Position numbers and translations under genes: made by a program
Shown here: positions 54,426-64,000 of the stretch, in pieces
Numbering within the stretch: position 1 is the first letter of the stretch
Layout: each line of letters starts with the position of its first letter
Notes under the pieces: generated by a model
What the model saw: only the letters and a program-made list of their open reading frames with translations
The model's database searches: none
Told to the model about the DNA's origin: nothing
Assembly: GCF_024323335.1 (NCBI RefSeq)
Contig: NC_066579.1
Coordinates: forward strand, 2,495,001 to 2,559,000
DNA from: Lathyrus oleraceus
Lineage: Eukaryota; Streptophyta; Magnoliopsida; Fabales; Fabaceae
Direction of reading: 5' to 3'
Length of the DNA: 64,000 nucleotides

Positions 54426-54561
54426 AGGATGGATATGGTGAGCGACCCCTGCTGATTTGTTGTGACTCTACGCATTAATTCCTTTATACCATGGTTCTGT
54501 TATGATTCTGCCTTGTGACTTCAATGTTTTCTTTTTGCTAGGTATGAGATCAAGTAGAGGT
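54426..54561. other. Junction DNA between the kinase and polyamine-oxidase fragments
   Basis: About 135 bases with no recognised coding content. Confidence 0.3.
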
Positions 54562-54755
54562 TTATGCGCATCCAACAAGCATGTAAACAGGAACAGGGTG
54601 ATCAGCAGCTTTGTGAAGATTAAGAAAATAGCTGCATCCATAAGATGTATCGGCAATAACTCCCAGGAACTCAACATTGGGCCAAAATACATTTTTAAAA
54701 GGTAATATTATTTTATTCTCAACTCCGACCCCAATATCAGCAATCAGTTTCCCAA
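54562..54755 (-). pseudogene. Polyamine oxidase fragment (PAO2/3/4-like)
   Basis: The minus strand reads [16 protein letters not shown], then [20 protein letters not shown] and [18 protein letters not shown] before losing the match. This is a conserved internal part of the plant peroxisomal polyamine oxidases (flavin amine oxidase family). It covers about 60 residues of a protein of roughly 490. No flavin-binding N-terminus or C-terminus is present. Confidence 0.8.
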
Positions 54756-55689
54756 ATTCACTCGGCATAGTTATTCCAACAGTGTCAGGTACGTTGAGTG
54801 TGGTAGGTTGTAAGATTCTGTATTAGAGCTTCTGACTTGTATACAGTTCTTAAGTGGGATATTCCATGAAGGTTTAGATTCGTCATCCACATCACAGACA
54901 TCTATAACCTTTTGTTTTGCATTTTGCAGAAGACAGGAGGGCTGACTATTTGGAAGAGGTTCAGTGAAACTGGCCGAACAGACACAGGCTCGTTTGTATG
55001 CAGGCCTTTGATTCAAAAACACCACTTTTGCACTGTTTGTTTTGTAGGATTGAATGCAAGAACAGTCTATTGGTTTTGCGGCATCATCCATTCATACAAC
55101 ATCGTGATACACTTATCCTCTAATCTGCAAGAGTCTGCGAGAGGAATATGGAGAAGCACAGTGAGGGCAAAGGCTGATGCAACAATCCAAACAATACACA
55201 TTCTTTTCATTCTTTTTGTTTCTGAATGAATTAAACAGGCGTTGCAAAATTTCTCTGTGAGGAGAAATTGAAGCCATCATCTCCTTTCCAGCATCAAGAT
55301 GCTCTAGATATCACTTCTTATAACACAAGATGAGCAGCTCATTTAAAAAAAGAATTTGAATCACAATTGCTAATGGAGCATAGCTGGTTTGTATGTTTCG
55401 ATTCCCAACTGTAATTGTAGTCTTTCACAACAAAATACCATGGTGGAATTAGTTTTTTGGTAGTTTTGATGTAGGACTGGTTTTGGTTCAAATGAGGCCA
55501 TCGGCTTATGTTGGCAGCCGTGCTGTGATAGTCTTACTGGACTTCAATCCTTCTGTTTTAATCTGTTATGGTATTGATTGTTTTGGGTATTTTTTTGCAG
55601 GTTCACGATTGTTTTGCTGACGGTCGCATGATAACACTTGCCGTTGGCGACGATGGTTTTGGTGCGAACTGACCCTTTTGGAATATCAA
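54756..55689. other. Nested unit, unidentified stretch between gene fragments
   Basis: Contains an open minus-strand reading (55091-54771) with SWNIPLKNCIQV, which weakly recalls plant Golgi putative methyltransferases, but I cannot support that. The rest is unassigned. Confidence 0.25.
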
Positions 55690-55815
55690 ACTCATTAGCC
55701 TTTTTTTTAACTTTTCAACTTGTTTTGCTGTGAGTTTCAATAATTCAGCTCTCATACTCTTGTTTCTTTCAATATTTGCGTTAGATCTTCCAAGAATGAA
55801 TGGTGGTGGCTTTAA
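55690..55815 (-). pseudogene. BAHD acyltransferase fragment
   Basis: The minus strand reads PPPFILGRSNANIERNKSMR then AELLKLTAKQVEKLKKRL, the segment of BAHD hydroxycinnamoyl/anthraniloyl-type transferases just before the middle of the protein. The HxxxD and DFGWG motifs are absent. It is fused in the same open frame to the LRR fragment upstream through about 30 residues of unknown origin. Confidence 0.65.
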
Positions 55816-55899
55816 CTCTCTAGTTATTTTGGCCCATGGATCTAACAATTTGTTAAAGCAGCACCATCGGATCAAGGATCGTTTTGGAACTGTTTTGGT

Positions 55900-56135
55900 G
55901 CTCATATCAAGTTCAGTTAAAACCAAAGAATCTCCTTCAAGTAAGCCACTTGGAATAAATCCTGAAAATCTATTGTTGCTAAGCTTAAGGATTTGGAGAT
56001 CGTAAACAAAATAGAATCCAGGTAATTCACCATTCAATTGGTTATAACTGAGATCCAACATCTTCAAGTTTTGGAAAACCGATAGCTCAGCTCCACCAAC
56101 CAATGAACCGGTAAGCTGGTTATGGCTAACAACTC
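55900..56135 (-). pseudogene. LRR receptor-kinase ectodomain fragment (GHR1-like)
   Basis: The minus strand reads SHNQLTGSLVGG, FQNLKMLDLSYNQLNGELPG, YDLQILKLSNNRFSGFIPSG and LLEGDSLVLTELDMS, about three leucine-rich repeats. The wording matches my memory of the GHR1-type LRR receptor kinases. It covers about 78 residues of a protein of roughly 1,000. It runs in frame into the BAHD fragment. Confidence 0.75.
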
Positions 56136-57421
56136 CAGGGGCTCTAATTGTTAATTGCCGTAGTTAAGTTGGTTCTTACTCCGATATCTGAATTTAGCAG
56201 CTTCATTGACACTTTAATCAAAATCAGGAAATATACAATCTGCTCAATGGAATTCATGAATCCTGGAATGGAGCCGAAGTGTATTCGTATTGCCGGCTGG
56301 ATTAGTTTTGCAGAAGAGATTTTAGTTTTTTTTCTGCGTTTGCATTTGGAAGGCTCGCATTTCATGTCGGCGTCTTCGGCCAGACCTTGCTTCTGCTCGG
56401 TTTTGGAGCCGTTGTTGCAACTTGCTTTTAGGATGCCGGTTCCGTTGCGATGCAGGTTCTGTTGCGATGCAGGTTCTGGTTTTTTTGATTTTATGCAGAA
56501 TTCACTTGTGTTTGGGAAGCATTTGAGTATCATTTTTTACTGTTCGTTTTGTTGCAGCTCTTCATTTGTCGTCAGCTTGCGCCGCTTTGTATGTGGCTTA
56601 TGGCAGCTGGTGCTTTAGAAGTCGTTGCTTTGCTTAGCAGCTGTGTGAAGTTGTTTTCATTTTCCAATTCTGCAGCTGTTCCCGTTGGCTTGGATGTAGC
56701 TCATGTTTGTCATGGATAATTGTGTGTGTTTGTAAAATGTGACAAGAATGGTGGGTTATTTGGGAATTCTTATGGTTATACCTCGGTTGTAATTTTTTTT
56801 GGATGAATTTTGGGAATTGGTTGTAACGTAGGAGTTAGTTGTAGGATATGGATGTGATGCATTGTTATGCTTAAATGTTAAATGAAAATGTATGTATGAA
56901 AATGAGTTTGGAAATGTTTGAAAGTTAAATATTATTGAATGTTATGAAATGAGTAGGTACTATTTTGATTTTGAAATGTACTATGGATATAAAATGGATT
57001 TTTTAGAAATAATCCAAGACTAATTTAAATATCAATTTAAATAATAATAAAAAATCAGTAAAAAACCCAATTAAAATCAAATTAATCCAATAATTTGTTA
57101 AAATTACTTTTGACATCAATTCTAACATCTATTTGAAAATTAAAATCAATTAGAGTTTTGAATCATTAGTAAAAATAACAATTAAAATTAAATTGAAATT
57201 TGGAATTAAACTTAATTTGAAATTAAAATCAAAAATTGAAAAATTACAAAAGTCAAATGATTAAAATCCATTTTATAGTCAAAAGTACCATGATCAAAAA
57301 GGCATAGACAATGACCAATGTGTAACAAAAATATGGATTTGGGAATGAATGTATGCAAATGAACTTTAGGCCAAGTGCCAAACAAAAATAAAAAATTCAA
57401 GACCAAAATCGGGGTATGACA
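56136..57421. other. Nested unit, distal part (LTR 5' region on the minus strand)
   Basis: 56140-56640 has a GC-richer stretch with a doubled 'cgttgcgatgcaggttctg' phrase (about 56442-56475) and an unidentified minus-strand frame. 56700-57421 is AT-rich and ends at the TG...CA border. Confidence 0.35.
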
Positions 57422-57426
57422 GCGGT

Positions 57427-58253
57427 CCAGGCAAAAATTAGGGATTAAAGCGTGCGACTATGTCCCGTTCTCAGACAGCTTCATCCAAGTTCAAGGACTG
57501 AACAAGCTAATCACTTCCATCCGACAGCAAGGGATGAGATACTGGAAGACATAATGACAGTAGTAGAATTAAAATCAACAGGGCTTGTCCTTCGTAGCTT
57601 TTTCTTTGTTTTCTCGACAATTTCCTCTTACTAGGATTTCTGTCTCCCTGTACACGAATTGCCTGTTTATAGGCCCTCTTTCAAAATCAATACAATTTTA
57701 TTTCCAAAAAGATGATTGTGTTTCTACTTTTTCTGTTTTGTTTGCGTAAACGTCCATTGATTTAATTTGAATTAATATATGCATTTGAATATGATCAAGG
57801 TTTACCAAAAATACATACATAAAATGGCAATAGCAATTACTAAAAGACTTCAGGATCGAGAAAAAGGTCTAACCATGCTTTCCAATGAATCTGTTGCTAG
57901 TTCTATTTCCCAGCAAAACCAGCTATTTCCCAGAAGAGGTTGGCATCACCAGACAGACTGGTCATCTCTTCCATCCCCAGCCAGGCTCTGTCGAATATTT
58001 CTACCATCAGACAAGAATCAAGTATCCCCAGCTAAGAAAGGATCACCGATACCAGTATCTCCAACCAGAAGACTAAGATTTATTTCCCCAGTAGAGTCCT
58101 CGGGAAGAACTTTTCAGATGCATAATTCATTCATTACATCATTTCACAGTATACGCATGCATACATTGCTCGCATTTATTGTCGAAAGAATAAAACATCT
58201 CATGCATCATGACATGGCATGAAGCTAACTTTATTTTTCAGGTTAATTGTCCT
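57427..58253 (+). other. Ogre 3' untranslated region, second part
   Basis: Resumes after the GCGGT duplication. A 'ggcaaaaattaggga' phrase matches the part before the insertion (50669), supporting continuity. Contains a possible polyadenylation-like AT stretch near 57690 but no gene; a 147-residue frame here has no recognisable motif. Confidence 0.6.
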
Positions 58254-58935
58254 CCTAAGGATGGTATCTTTAAGCCCATCCCGGCCATTTATTGCAAATA
58301 CAGCATCTACAAATACGATCAGATACAGTCTAACGTACGGTTCATTCTGATTCAGCCCAACATATGATTCCTTCCACTCAGATACGATCTAACGGACGAT
58401 CCATTCTGACCTTCAACTATTCCAATACGGTCTAATTTACGACCCAGTTGGACCTTTCATTTCTCAGAGACTACCTAGCGTACGGTACATTCTGACGTGT
58501 AGCCTAGCATACGGCTACCCCTCTCAAATACTGCCTAATGGACGGCCCATTCTGCAACTCGGATACAGTCTAGCGTACAATCCAGTCTGGTATTTCATCC
58601 CCAGCGGAGTCACCGGCCTGATGGACAACTCAGTCTGCTACTCAGACACGATCTAGCGTACGATCCATTCTGACCTTTACCTCTCCAGATGCAGCCTAAG
58701 GGACGGTTCACTCTGCTATTCAGATACGACCTAGTGTATGATCCATTTTGATCCCTTATCCCCAGCAGTGTATGACACATTCTGACTCCCCAGCAAAGTC
58801 GACAGCCGAATGGATGACTCACCATACGGTCTAGCGTACGACCCGATATGACACCCATGTCTTCAGATATCGTCTAATGTACGACGCACTATGAAGCTCT
58901 CATCATCAAACTACCTGGATGGCATCTTTAAGCCC
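58254..58935 (+). repeat. Degenerate tandem-repeat array in the Ogre 3' untranslated region
   Basis: About a dozen variants of a roughly 40-45-bp unit built on 'gatacgatctagcgtacgat' and 'ccattctgacc'. A direct repeat of 'atctttaagcccatc' (58267 and 58923) borders the array. Ogre elements are known for variable 3' arrays of this kind that can give rise to satellites. Confidence 0.85.
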
Positions 58936-59045
58936 ATCTCCATTAACAGGTGCAAAATTTTGGGCATTCTAATGTTCAATAATCTTCCACCTCCAGACCA
59001 CGAATGGCGTACATACCATTCTAATTCTCTCGATTCAAGAAAATT

Positions 59046-59058
59046 GAACAGGGGCAGC
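59046..59058 (+). other. Polypurine tract of the Ogre element
   Basis: The short purine-rich 'gaacaggggcagc' lies directly before the TG of the 3' LTR, where plus-strand synthesis would be primed. It is short and interrupted by pyrimidines. Confidence 0.5.
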
Positions 59059-60915
59059 TGTCATACCCCAAAATTTGCCCGTTAATATTACAAGGCATTT
59101 TTTCAGGACACTCCAACTTATTTTTCAAGGCATTGATCCCAAAAGAACAAAGGCCCAGCACACAGATGGCCAAATCCAGAAAATGGCCCAAACTGGCCTG
59201 CTCGCTAGGCGAGCAAATCCTTCGCCTAGCGAACCCTTCGCTACAATACTCGCCTAGCGAAGCTTGCGAATACCAGAAAATTCTGGGCTTCATTCTGAGC
59301 CCATTAGGTCACGAAAAAGCATTATAAATACTAAGGACTTCATTCAGAAGAGGAGAACGAAAACGGAGAGAGGAGAACCCTAGCACGCAAACCCTAACAC
59401 CCACGGGAGGCAAACCCTGAAGGAACTCGGCGGCATCAAGGTTTACCTCTGCCCAATTCAATCCGATTTGCCGATTCAAAGTCGCAATTCAATTGCAAAC
59501 AGGTTTACATTGCTATTACTGCCTTATGTTCTTAATTTGCATATGGCATTATGATTAAATTTATGAAAATATCTTAAGTTTGGCATGTGAATTTTAGTAT
59601 GTACCTGAATACCTTAAATGATTAACCATATAATTACTGTAACGAAAGCCATAAGGCATAAAATTGGTTGAAATTGTACTGATATCAAAACCAGAATCCG
59701 CAGCTGCTCGCTAGCACATCGCTAAGCGAACATGCAGCGAGTATTCGCTAAGCCTTCGCTAGGCGAGGCAGGAGCGAACGTGACAGTAGCTGACTTTTCT
59801 GTTCTGATTTTTCACTCATGTTTTATCATAGCCATGCATCATTTACCCGACCCTATTTACTGTTGTGATCTTTTTTTTTATGGTGTAATCCTTGATTGCA
59901 CCCTGATTTGGTGTCCTGACATGTTTTGTTGAGTTTTGTAAAGGTTCACATATCCCAGGAAAAGATTGCTTGTTAGGTATTCCACTTTATTTGTGGGATA
60001 CCCTTGTGGAGATTCACCCTGAATTACTCAATTGATTTTAATGTATTAATTTTATGGCAAAGATCCACCCTAAATTGCTTAATTGATCTTAATGTATTAA
60101 TTTTAATGTGGGGATTCCTCCTAATTACCTAATTGATTGTAAACTACGGCCTTTGAATATTTGATCTTGGACCTCTCTTTGTTGCTTTACGGTATTACGA
60201 CATTATGGTCATGTCCCGCGAATGTGGGGATACCCTTAGCCAAGACCCTTCGATTAAATCATCATAGTCCCTCGGATGTTGCCTTCGAATATATGATTTT
60301 GTCCCTCGATGACCCTTCGGTGTAGCTTACGGTTAAATGATGATCGTCCCTCCGAATGCTAGGGTATCCTTACAAATGTTGCCTTCAATGACCAATCGAT
60401 GACCCTACGATGACCCTTTTACATCCAAAGGACAAAACTACTTACTTCTCAATAGTAAGGACAGTTTTACCCTCATAAGGATAGGAAACGCCCTAAGGAC
60501 CTTGGGTAGGTATAACTCTTAATTGCTTACTCACAACTTAAAACACTTCTCACACCTCACACTTTTCAAAACTAAACGAATAACCACTTTGTATACATTC
60601 ATACAAGAATCATTACAAAGTTAAATTCTCCTTTTCAAAACATTTCCTAAACATTTCTCAAACACTTTTTTTTTCACACAAAAGAAAAACATGAGTGATC
60701 AAGCAATTAAGAGCCCATGGATGACCATGGATACAAAGGGTGCTAACACCTTCCCTTTGTATAATGTACCTCCCGAACCCAAAATCTAAATTAAGGTCTT
60801 TCCTGTTCTTTTCCACCTTTCCTTATTGGATAAAAGAAAAGTCGGTGGCGACTCTTGCTAACCGCGACATTTGCTTTCCAAAGCAAAACACATAAAGTCA
60901 GTTCACCGTATGACA
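59059..60915 (+). repeat. 3' LTR of the Ogre element
   Basis: 1,857 bp, same borders as the 5' LTR. By eye, differences from the 5' copy include a G/A at 59209, single changes near 59250, 59389, 59443, 59482, 59582, 59643, 59880, 60200 and 60863, and one base less in the run near 60674. It carries the conserved TATA box at 59323. Confidence 0.97.
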
Positions 60916-60920
60916 CAAGG

Positions 60921-61559
60921 TAACTCTCTATCCAACAACCCCAACCGACCCATGTTAGGGTTTCGGGACTCCTAGAAAGTTAGAGGGATTCCCAATTAAT
61001 TGTTCCCCAAACTATGGTAAACTTATTCTCCTTACTCTATCATTAAAGGATCATGATATCTAATATGGAAGAACTTATATAAGTTCAAAAAAAATTGATA
61101 GCACCCGCCTATTAGGTCAAGGATGTCTAGCATGTAGAAACTTAAAAAGTCATTAAAAAAATTCCAACAACATCAAACTACTATGTTCATACAAATTCTT
61201 TTATCACAAAACCCTAACCAATATATTATAAAAGTCTAGGCATGATGTTTCTTAGCATGCATGTAATAATAATGGCATGAATTAATAAATAATAATTTGC
61301 TCTTTCCTAACACATTATCCATGTATTGATTTCAAAACTAAGAAGATGTAAACAATGAGATGATGAATCAATATCTAAGATGTATGCAAAGAATATTAAT
61401 CCAGAACAATGAGTTTATTGTTATACATGTAACTGTTCTAGTTTTATAGAGAAAGATGTGATAATCCTGATGTTATTGTGTGAATGTGAATATTGATGAA
61501 CTAAAGACCTGAACTTTTGTGGTTCTGAGCTTTTGAACATAATTTTGGCAATTGGGAGA
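60921..61559. other. Right flank of the Ogre element, no recognised gene
   Basis: AT-rich. If this were simply the continuation of the Tat-type gag/protease left of 39928, protease motifs would be expected; none was recognised. Confidence 0.35.
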
Positions 61560-62735
61560 AGGTAAAAATATGGCAGATGAATGTCAAGACTTTTTCCTTA
61601 ACGAGAATCTCCTTAAGGATGTATACATGACACAATCTGAAGGATTTGACATACTAGAAAAGCCAAAAAGATATGTAAGTTACAACAATCAATCTATGAA
61701 TTGAAACAAGCTTCCAGAAGTTGGAATCTTCATTTTGATGAAACGATAAAAAAGTATGGATTCATTTAAAACAAAGAGGATCCATATGTCTAGAAGAAGG
61801 TTAGTGGGAGCATGATTTTCTTGCTGATATTATATATAGATGACATATTACTCATTGGAAATGATGTTCCTGCCTTGCAGTAAGTGAAAACTTGGATAGG
61901 GAAATGTTTTTCTATGAGTGACCTGGGTGAAACAACTTATATATTAGGAATCAAGAACTATCAAGATAAATCACAAAAACTTATTTTCCTATCAACATGG
62001 CTTGTGTCTATCAAAAACACAATTGCCTTCAATTAAGGAAGAAAATGATCACATGAATAATATCTCATATGCATCTGCAATAGGATCCATCATGTATGAC
62101 ATGTTATGCATTCTACCAGATGTCTCATATACTTTAAGTGAACAAGTAGGTGTTAGTATGATCCTGATGATGCTCATTAGGTTGCTCTCAAGAATATACT
62201 TAAGTACTTGAGAAGGAATGAGGACTCATTCTTGATATATGGAGGTCAGGAAGAGATCATTATAATTGGATACATCGATGCTAGCCTTTAGACAAATAAG
62301 GATGGATTTTGATTGTAATCTAGTTATGAGTTTTATTTAATTAGGGGTGTTGTTAGGTGGAAAATTTTAAAGTAGGATACACTTACTGATTCTACAACCG
62401 AAGTCGAGTATGTTGTCGCCTCAAACACAATAGAGGAAGTTGTTTGGATTACGAATTTCATTAGTGAACTTGAAATAGTCCCAAGAATTGGGAATCACAT
62501 TGATCTCTATTGTGAAAATAATGGTTCCATCGCACAAGATAAGAAGCCTATATCTCACCAACAATCCAAGCACATACTTAAGCAATATCACACTATGTCA
62601 TAGATAATAGATAAAGGATATGTAAATATATGCAGAGTACCAACACTTAACAATGTGACTAACCCACCGAAAAATCCTCTTGCACAACAAAATCATGAAG
62701 GTCATACTAGATCTATGGGTATTAGGTGTATGTAT
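61560..62735 (+). pseudogene. Decayed Ty1/copia RT and RNase H
   Basis: The plus strand reads IWQMNVKTFFLNENLLKDVY then MTQSEGF (61574-61655), YELKQASRSWN (61697-61730), YIDDILLIGND with an intact YIDD box (61831-61865), SMSDLGETTYILGIK (61911-61955), then RNase H traces (DSTTEVEYVVASNTIEEVVW near 62388-62450, SKHI near 62568) and a GIRCMY end near 62720. Frame changes and stops are common. Gag, protease and integrase are not present in the window. Confidence 0.82.
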
Positions 62736-64000
62736 ATAGGCCAATAGTTTAATATTAAACTTGGTACTTGTATTGAATCATCTATTAATAATAATAATAA
62801 GACATTTCTTTGTTATCTTTGTCTTTCTAAAATAATAAAGTTCACTTAATGAAACATTAAGTGTAACTTAATCATGATATCTCATTAAATATTAGGACAA
62901 TATTCTTAAAGTATCTATAGTCGATCTTTATTTTGAAGTGAGATAATATTAAAGCATTGTGACTATTATGTGGATAGATTAATGATTATGTCTCACAAAT
63001 CATGGATAAAGAGTTATCAAGTCTTCACATAGGTATAAATATTATGAGTTATATTTATACTAGATTGTCTCACTGTGAGAATACTACATAGAATGTTATG
63101 CAAGTGTTATAAGTTATTATCAAGGTAATAGTGGTGTATAACACCCTTCGACCTGAATCTACTATGGACCCTATATGTAGAATCGAGAACTTTATCTCCA
63201 GCCAAATGTTTTTTGTAGTAGGAAGACCATAAAGATGATTGATGGGTACTCCACAAATCATGTTGAGGGACATGAGTGACCTAGATGGAATTTTCTAATC
63301 CTCTATACCAGGATAAATATCTAAAGACCTAATATTGAACTAGACAATGGTGACACAGTCTATTCCTTGTGTCCAACATAGACATGAGTAATTATACACA
63401 TAAAAAAATTCATGGGAAGGTTTTGTTCGATCACATGACATTTTCGTGACTTGGGTAGCAACAATGTATTTTTAGATACTGCTCATTGTTTATTATATTA
63501 AATGTGTAATTTGATATAATTGTCAGCGTTACGAGAACCTACGGGGTCACATACATAAGAACAAATTGATGGGAGAAAATAAATAAATGAAGCTTATTCG
63601 AGTGTGCGGTCTCGTAGTGCACTAGAGTTAATTAAAGAAACATGGTACACTATAAGTTTCCAGTCATTCCTGCATACATCTAAACAAATTGGTTAGTTCA
63701 ATCATGGATGAATCAAACTTAGAGAATCTCTTAATTCAATTAGTGATCATATAACATTCTAGTAAAGAATTACTTGATATTATTCCTTATTGAATATTCA
63801 ATCATTAAGATCTCAATGAAACATGTTTGGTTTTGACTTAGATGAGAAGGCTTCCAAAAACAAAAAAATTAGGATCGAAAAGACTTTATATTCTCGACTT
63901 TTAAAGTCACTTAGACTTAATCAAAAGACCATATCTAAGACCACTTATTGGTTAGGAGTATAAGTATGAAAAAGTTCTAGAATGAGGGTTGAATATACTG
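62736..64000 (+). repeat. Possible 3' LTR/flank of the copia element
   Basis: The position right after the RNase H end suggests 3' untranslated region and LTR. A TAA trinucleotide run (62786-62801) and several short inverted stretches occur. No TG...CA borders or partner copy can be fixed within the window. Confidence 0.35.

Larger units (their letters stand above)
50783..57421 (-). mobile_element. Nested 6.6-kb TG...CA unit, probable antisense solo LTR of another Ogre family
   Basis: 6,639 bp flanked by the 5-bp duplication GCGGT (50778-50782, 57422-57426) with TG...CA ends. On the minus strand it begins TGTCATACCCCGATTTTGG, like the Ogre LTR start TGTCATACCCCAAAATTTG. It ends with 'cggtggcgactctg' and 'ggtgctaataccttcccc' phrases close to the 3' end of the host LTR (41605-41740). 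No gag or pol is present and I see no internal LTR pair, so the simplest reading is one long solo LTR in reverse orientation. It holds a three-copy repeat (51.5-52.0 kb) and several host-gene fragments (54.3-56.1 kb). Whether those fragments were captured by the LTR or arrived as a further nested insertion is open. Confidence 0.75.
39929..60915 (+). mobile_element. Ogre-type Ty3/gypsy LTR retrotransposon, 20,987 bp
   Basis: Complete structure: 5' LTR 39929-41786, PBS 41791, ORF1, gag-protease, intron, pol, 3' untranslated region with tandem repeats, purine-rich tract, 3' LTR 59059-60915. Target duplication CAAGG (39924-39928, 60916-60920). The LTRs differ by about ten substitutions and one single-base indel by eye, so the insertion is recent on a plant retrotransposon scale. 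A 6.6-kb unit is nested in the 3' untranslated region; without it and its duplicated 5-bp site the element is about 14.3 kb. ORF1, the double RNase H, the pro/RT intron and the 3' array are the defining features of Ogre elements. Confidence 0.96.

Noticed and set aside
54771..55091. Possible Golgi methyltransferase (PMT-like) fragment
   Set aside because: Only a short WNIPLKNCI phrase resembles the family; insufficient to call.
53000..56750. Helitron or Pack-MULE borders around the gene fragments
   Set aside because: I looked for TC...CTRR with a hairpin and for long inverted repeats and did not find convincing ends; left as an open alternative.
57779..58222. 147-codon open frame in the Ogre 3' untranslated region
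   Set aside because: No motif, and located where Ogre elements are non-coding.
58254..58935. CRISPR-like array
   Set aside because: Units are degenerate and contiguous without unique spacers, and the DNA is plant nuclear; it is a retrotransposon 3' tandem array.

Overview
This window is nuclear DNA of a flowering plant, and almost certainly of an IRLC legume with a large genome (tribe Fabeae: pea, vetch, faba bean, lentil or grass-pea type). Three things point there: spliced plant genes (a group D MAP kinase and a ribokinase), a small two-exon gene with the signal peptide and six-cysteine pattern of nodule-specific cysteine-rich (NCR) peptides, and a 21-kb Ogre-type Ty3/gypsy retrotransposon. 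Everything is read from the sequence alone; family names come from recognised motifs, not from database searches.

Layout. 1-4.6 kb: a decayed Ty1/copia element. 5.1-5.8 kb: a frameshifted fragment of a plant secreted-protein gene (DUF7705-like). 6.1-10.4 kb, minus strand: a ten-exon TDY-type MAP kinase (MPK18/19/20 clade). 10.6-19.4 kb: AT-rich spacer with a LINE tail, long CT and TA microsatellites and no convincing gene. 19.4-26.7 kb, minus strand: a decayed Ty3/gypsy element whose protease is split by a 0.55-kb GC-rich terminal-inverted-repeat element; a second copy of that element lies at 30.0-30.6 kb. 26.7-28.7 kb: a copia protease scrap abutting the end of a CACTA transposon with a broken TNP2-type transposase. 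28.8-29.2 kb, minus strand: the NCR gene. 32.0-34.5 kb, minus strand: a four-exon ribokinase with a probable plastid presequence. 34.9-61 kb: a stack of nested insertions. A Tat-lineage gag region is split by a 704-bp hAT-type MITE (8-bp target duplication), by a 2.24-kb solo LTR (5-bp duplication) and by a 20,987-bp Ogre element (5-bp duplication). The Ogre element is in turn split in its 3' untranslated region by a 6.6-kb TG...CA unit (5-bp duplication) that looks like an antisense solo LTR of another Ogre family. 61.5-64 kb: another decayed copia element.

The Ogre element carries the textbook set: near-identical LTRs (about ten substitutions in 1.86 kb), PBS, extra ORF1, gag-protease, a 243-bp intron placed so that splicing joins protease to reverse transcriptase in frame, double RNase H, integrase, and a tandem-repeat array before the 3' LTR. 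It looks young but not autonomous: the RT YVDD box reads YVDY and the pol frame has two single-base shifts. The most unusual object is the 6.6-kb unit inside it. It contains fragments of at least four unrelated host genes (TMK-like receptor kinase, polyamine oxidase, BAHD acyltransferase, GHR1-like LRR receptor kinase), all on the minus strand, the inferred sense strand of the LTR.

The cellular genes do not form a pathway. They are ordinary single plant genes scattered in a transposon matrix.
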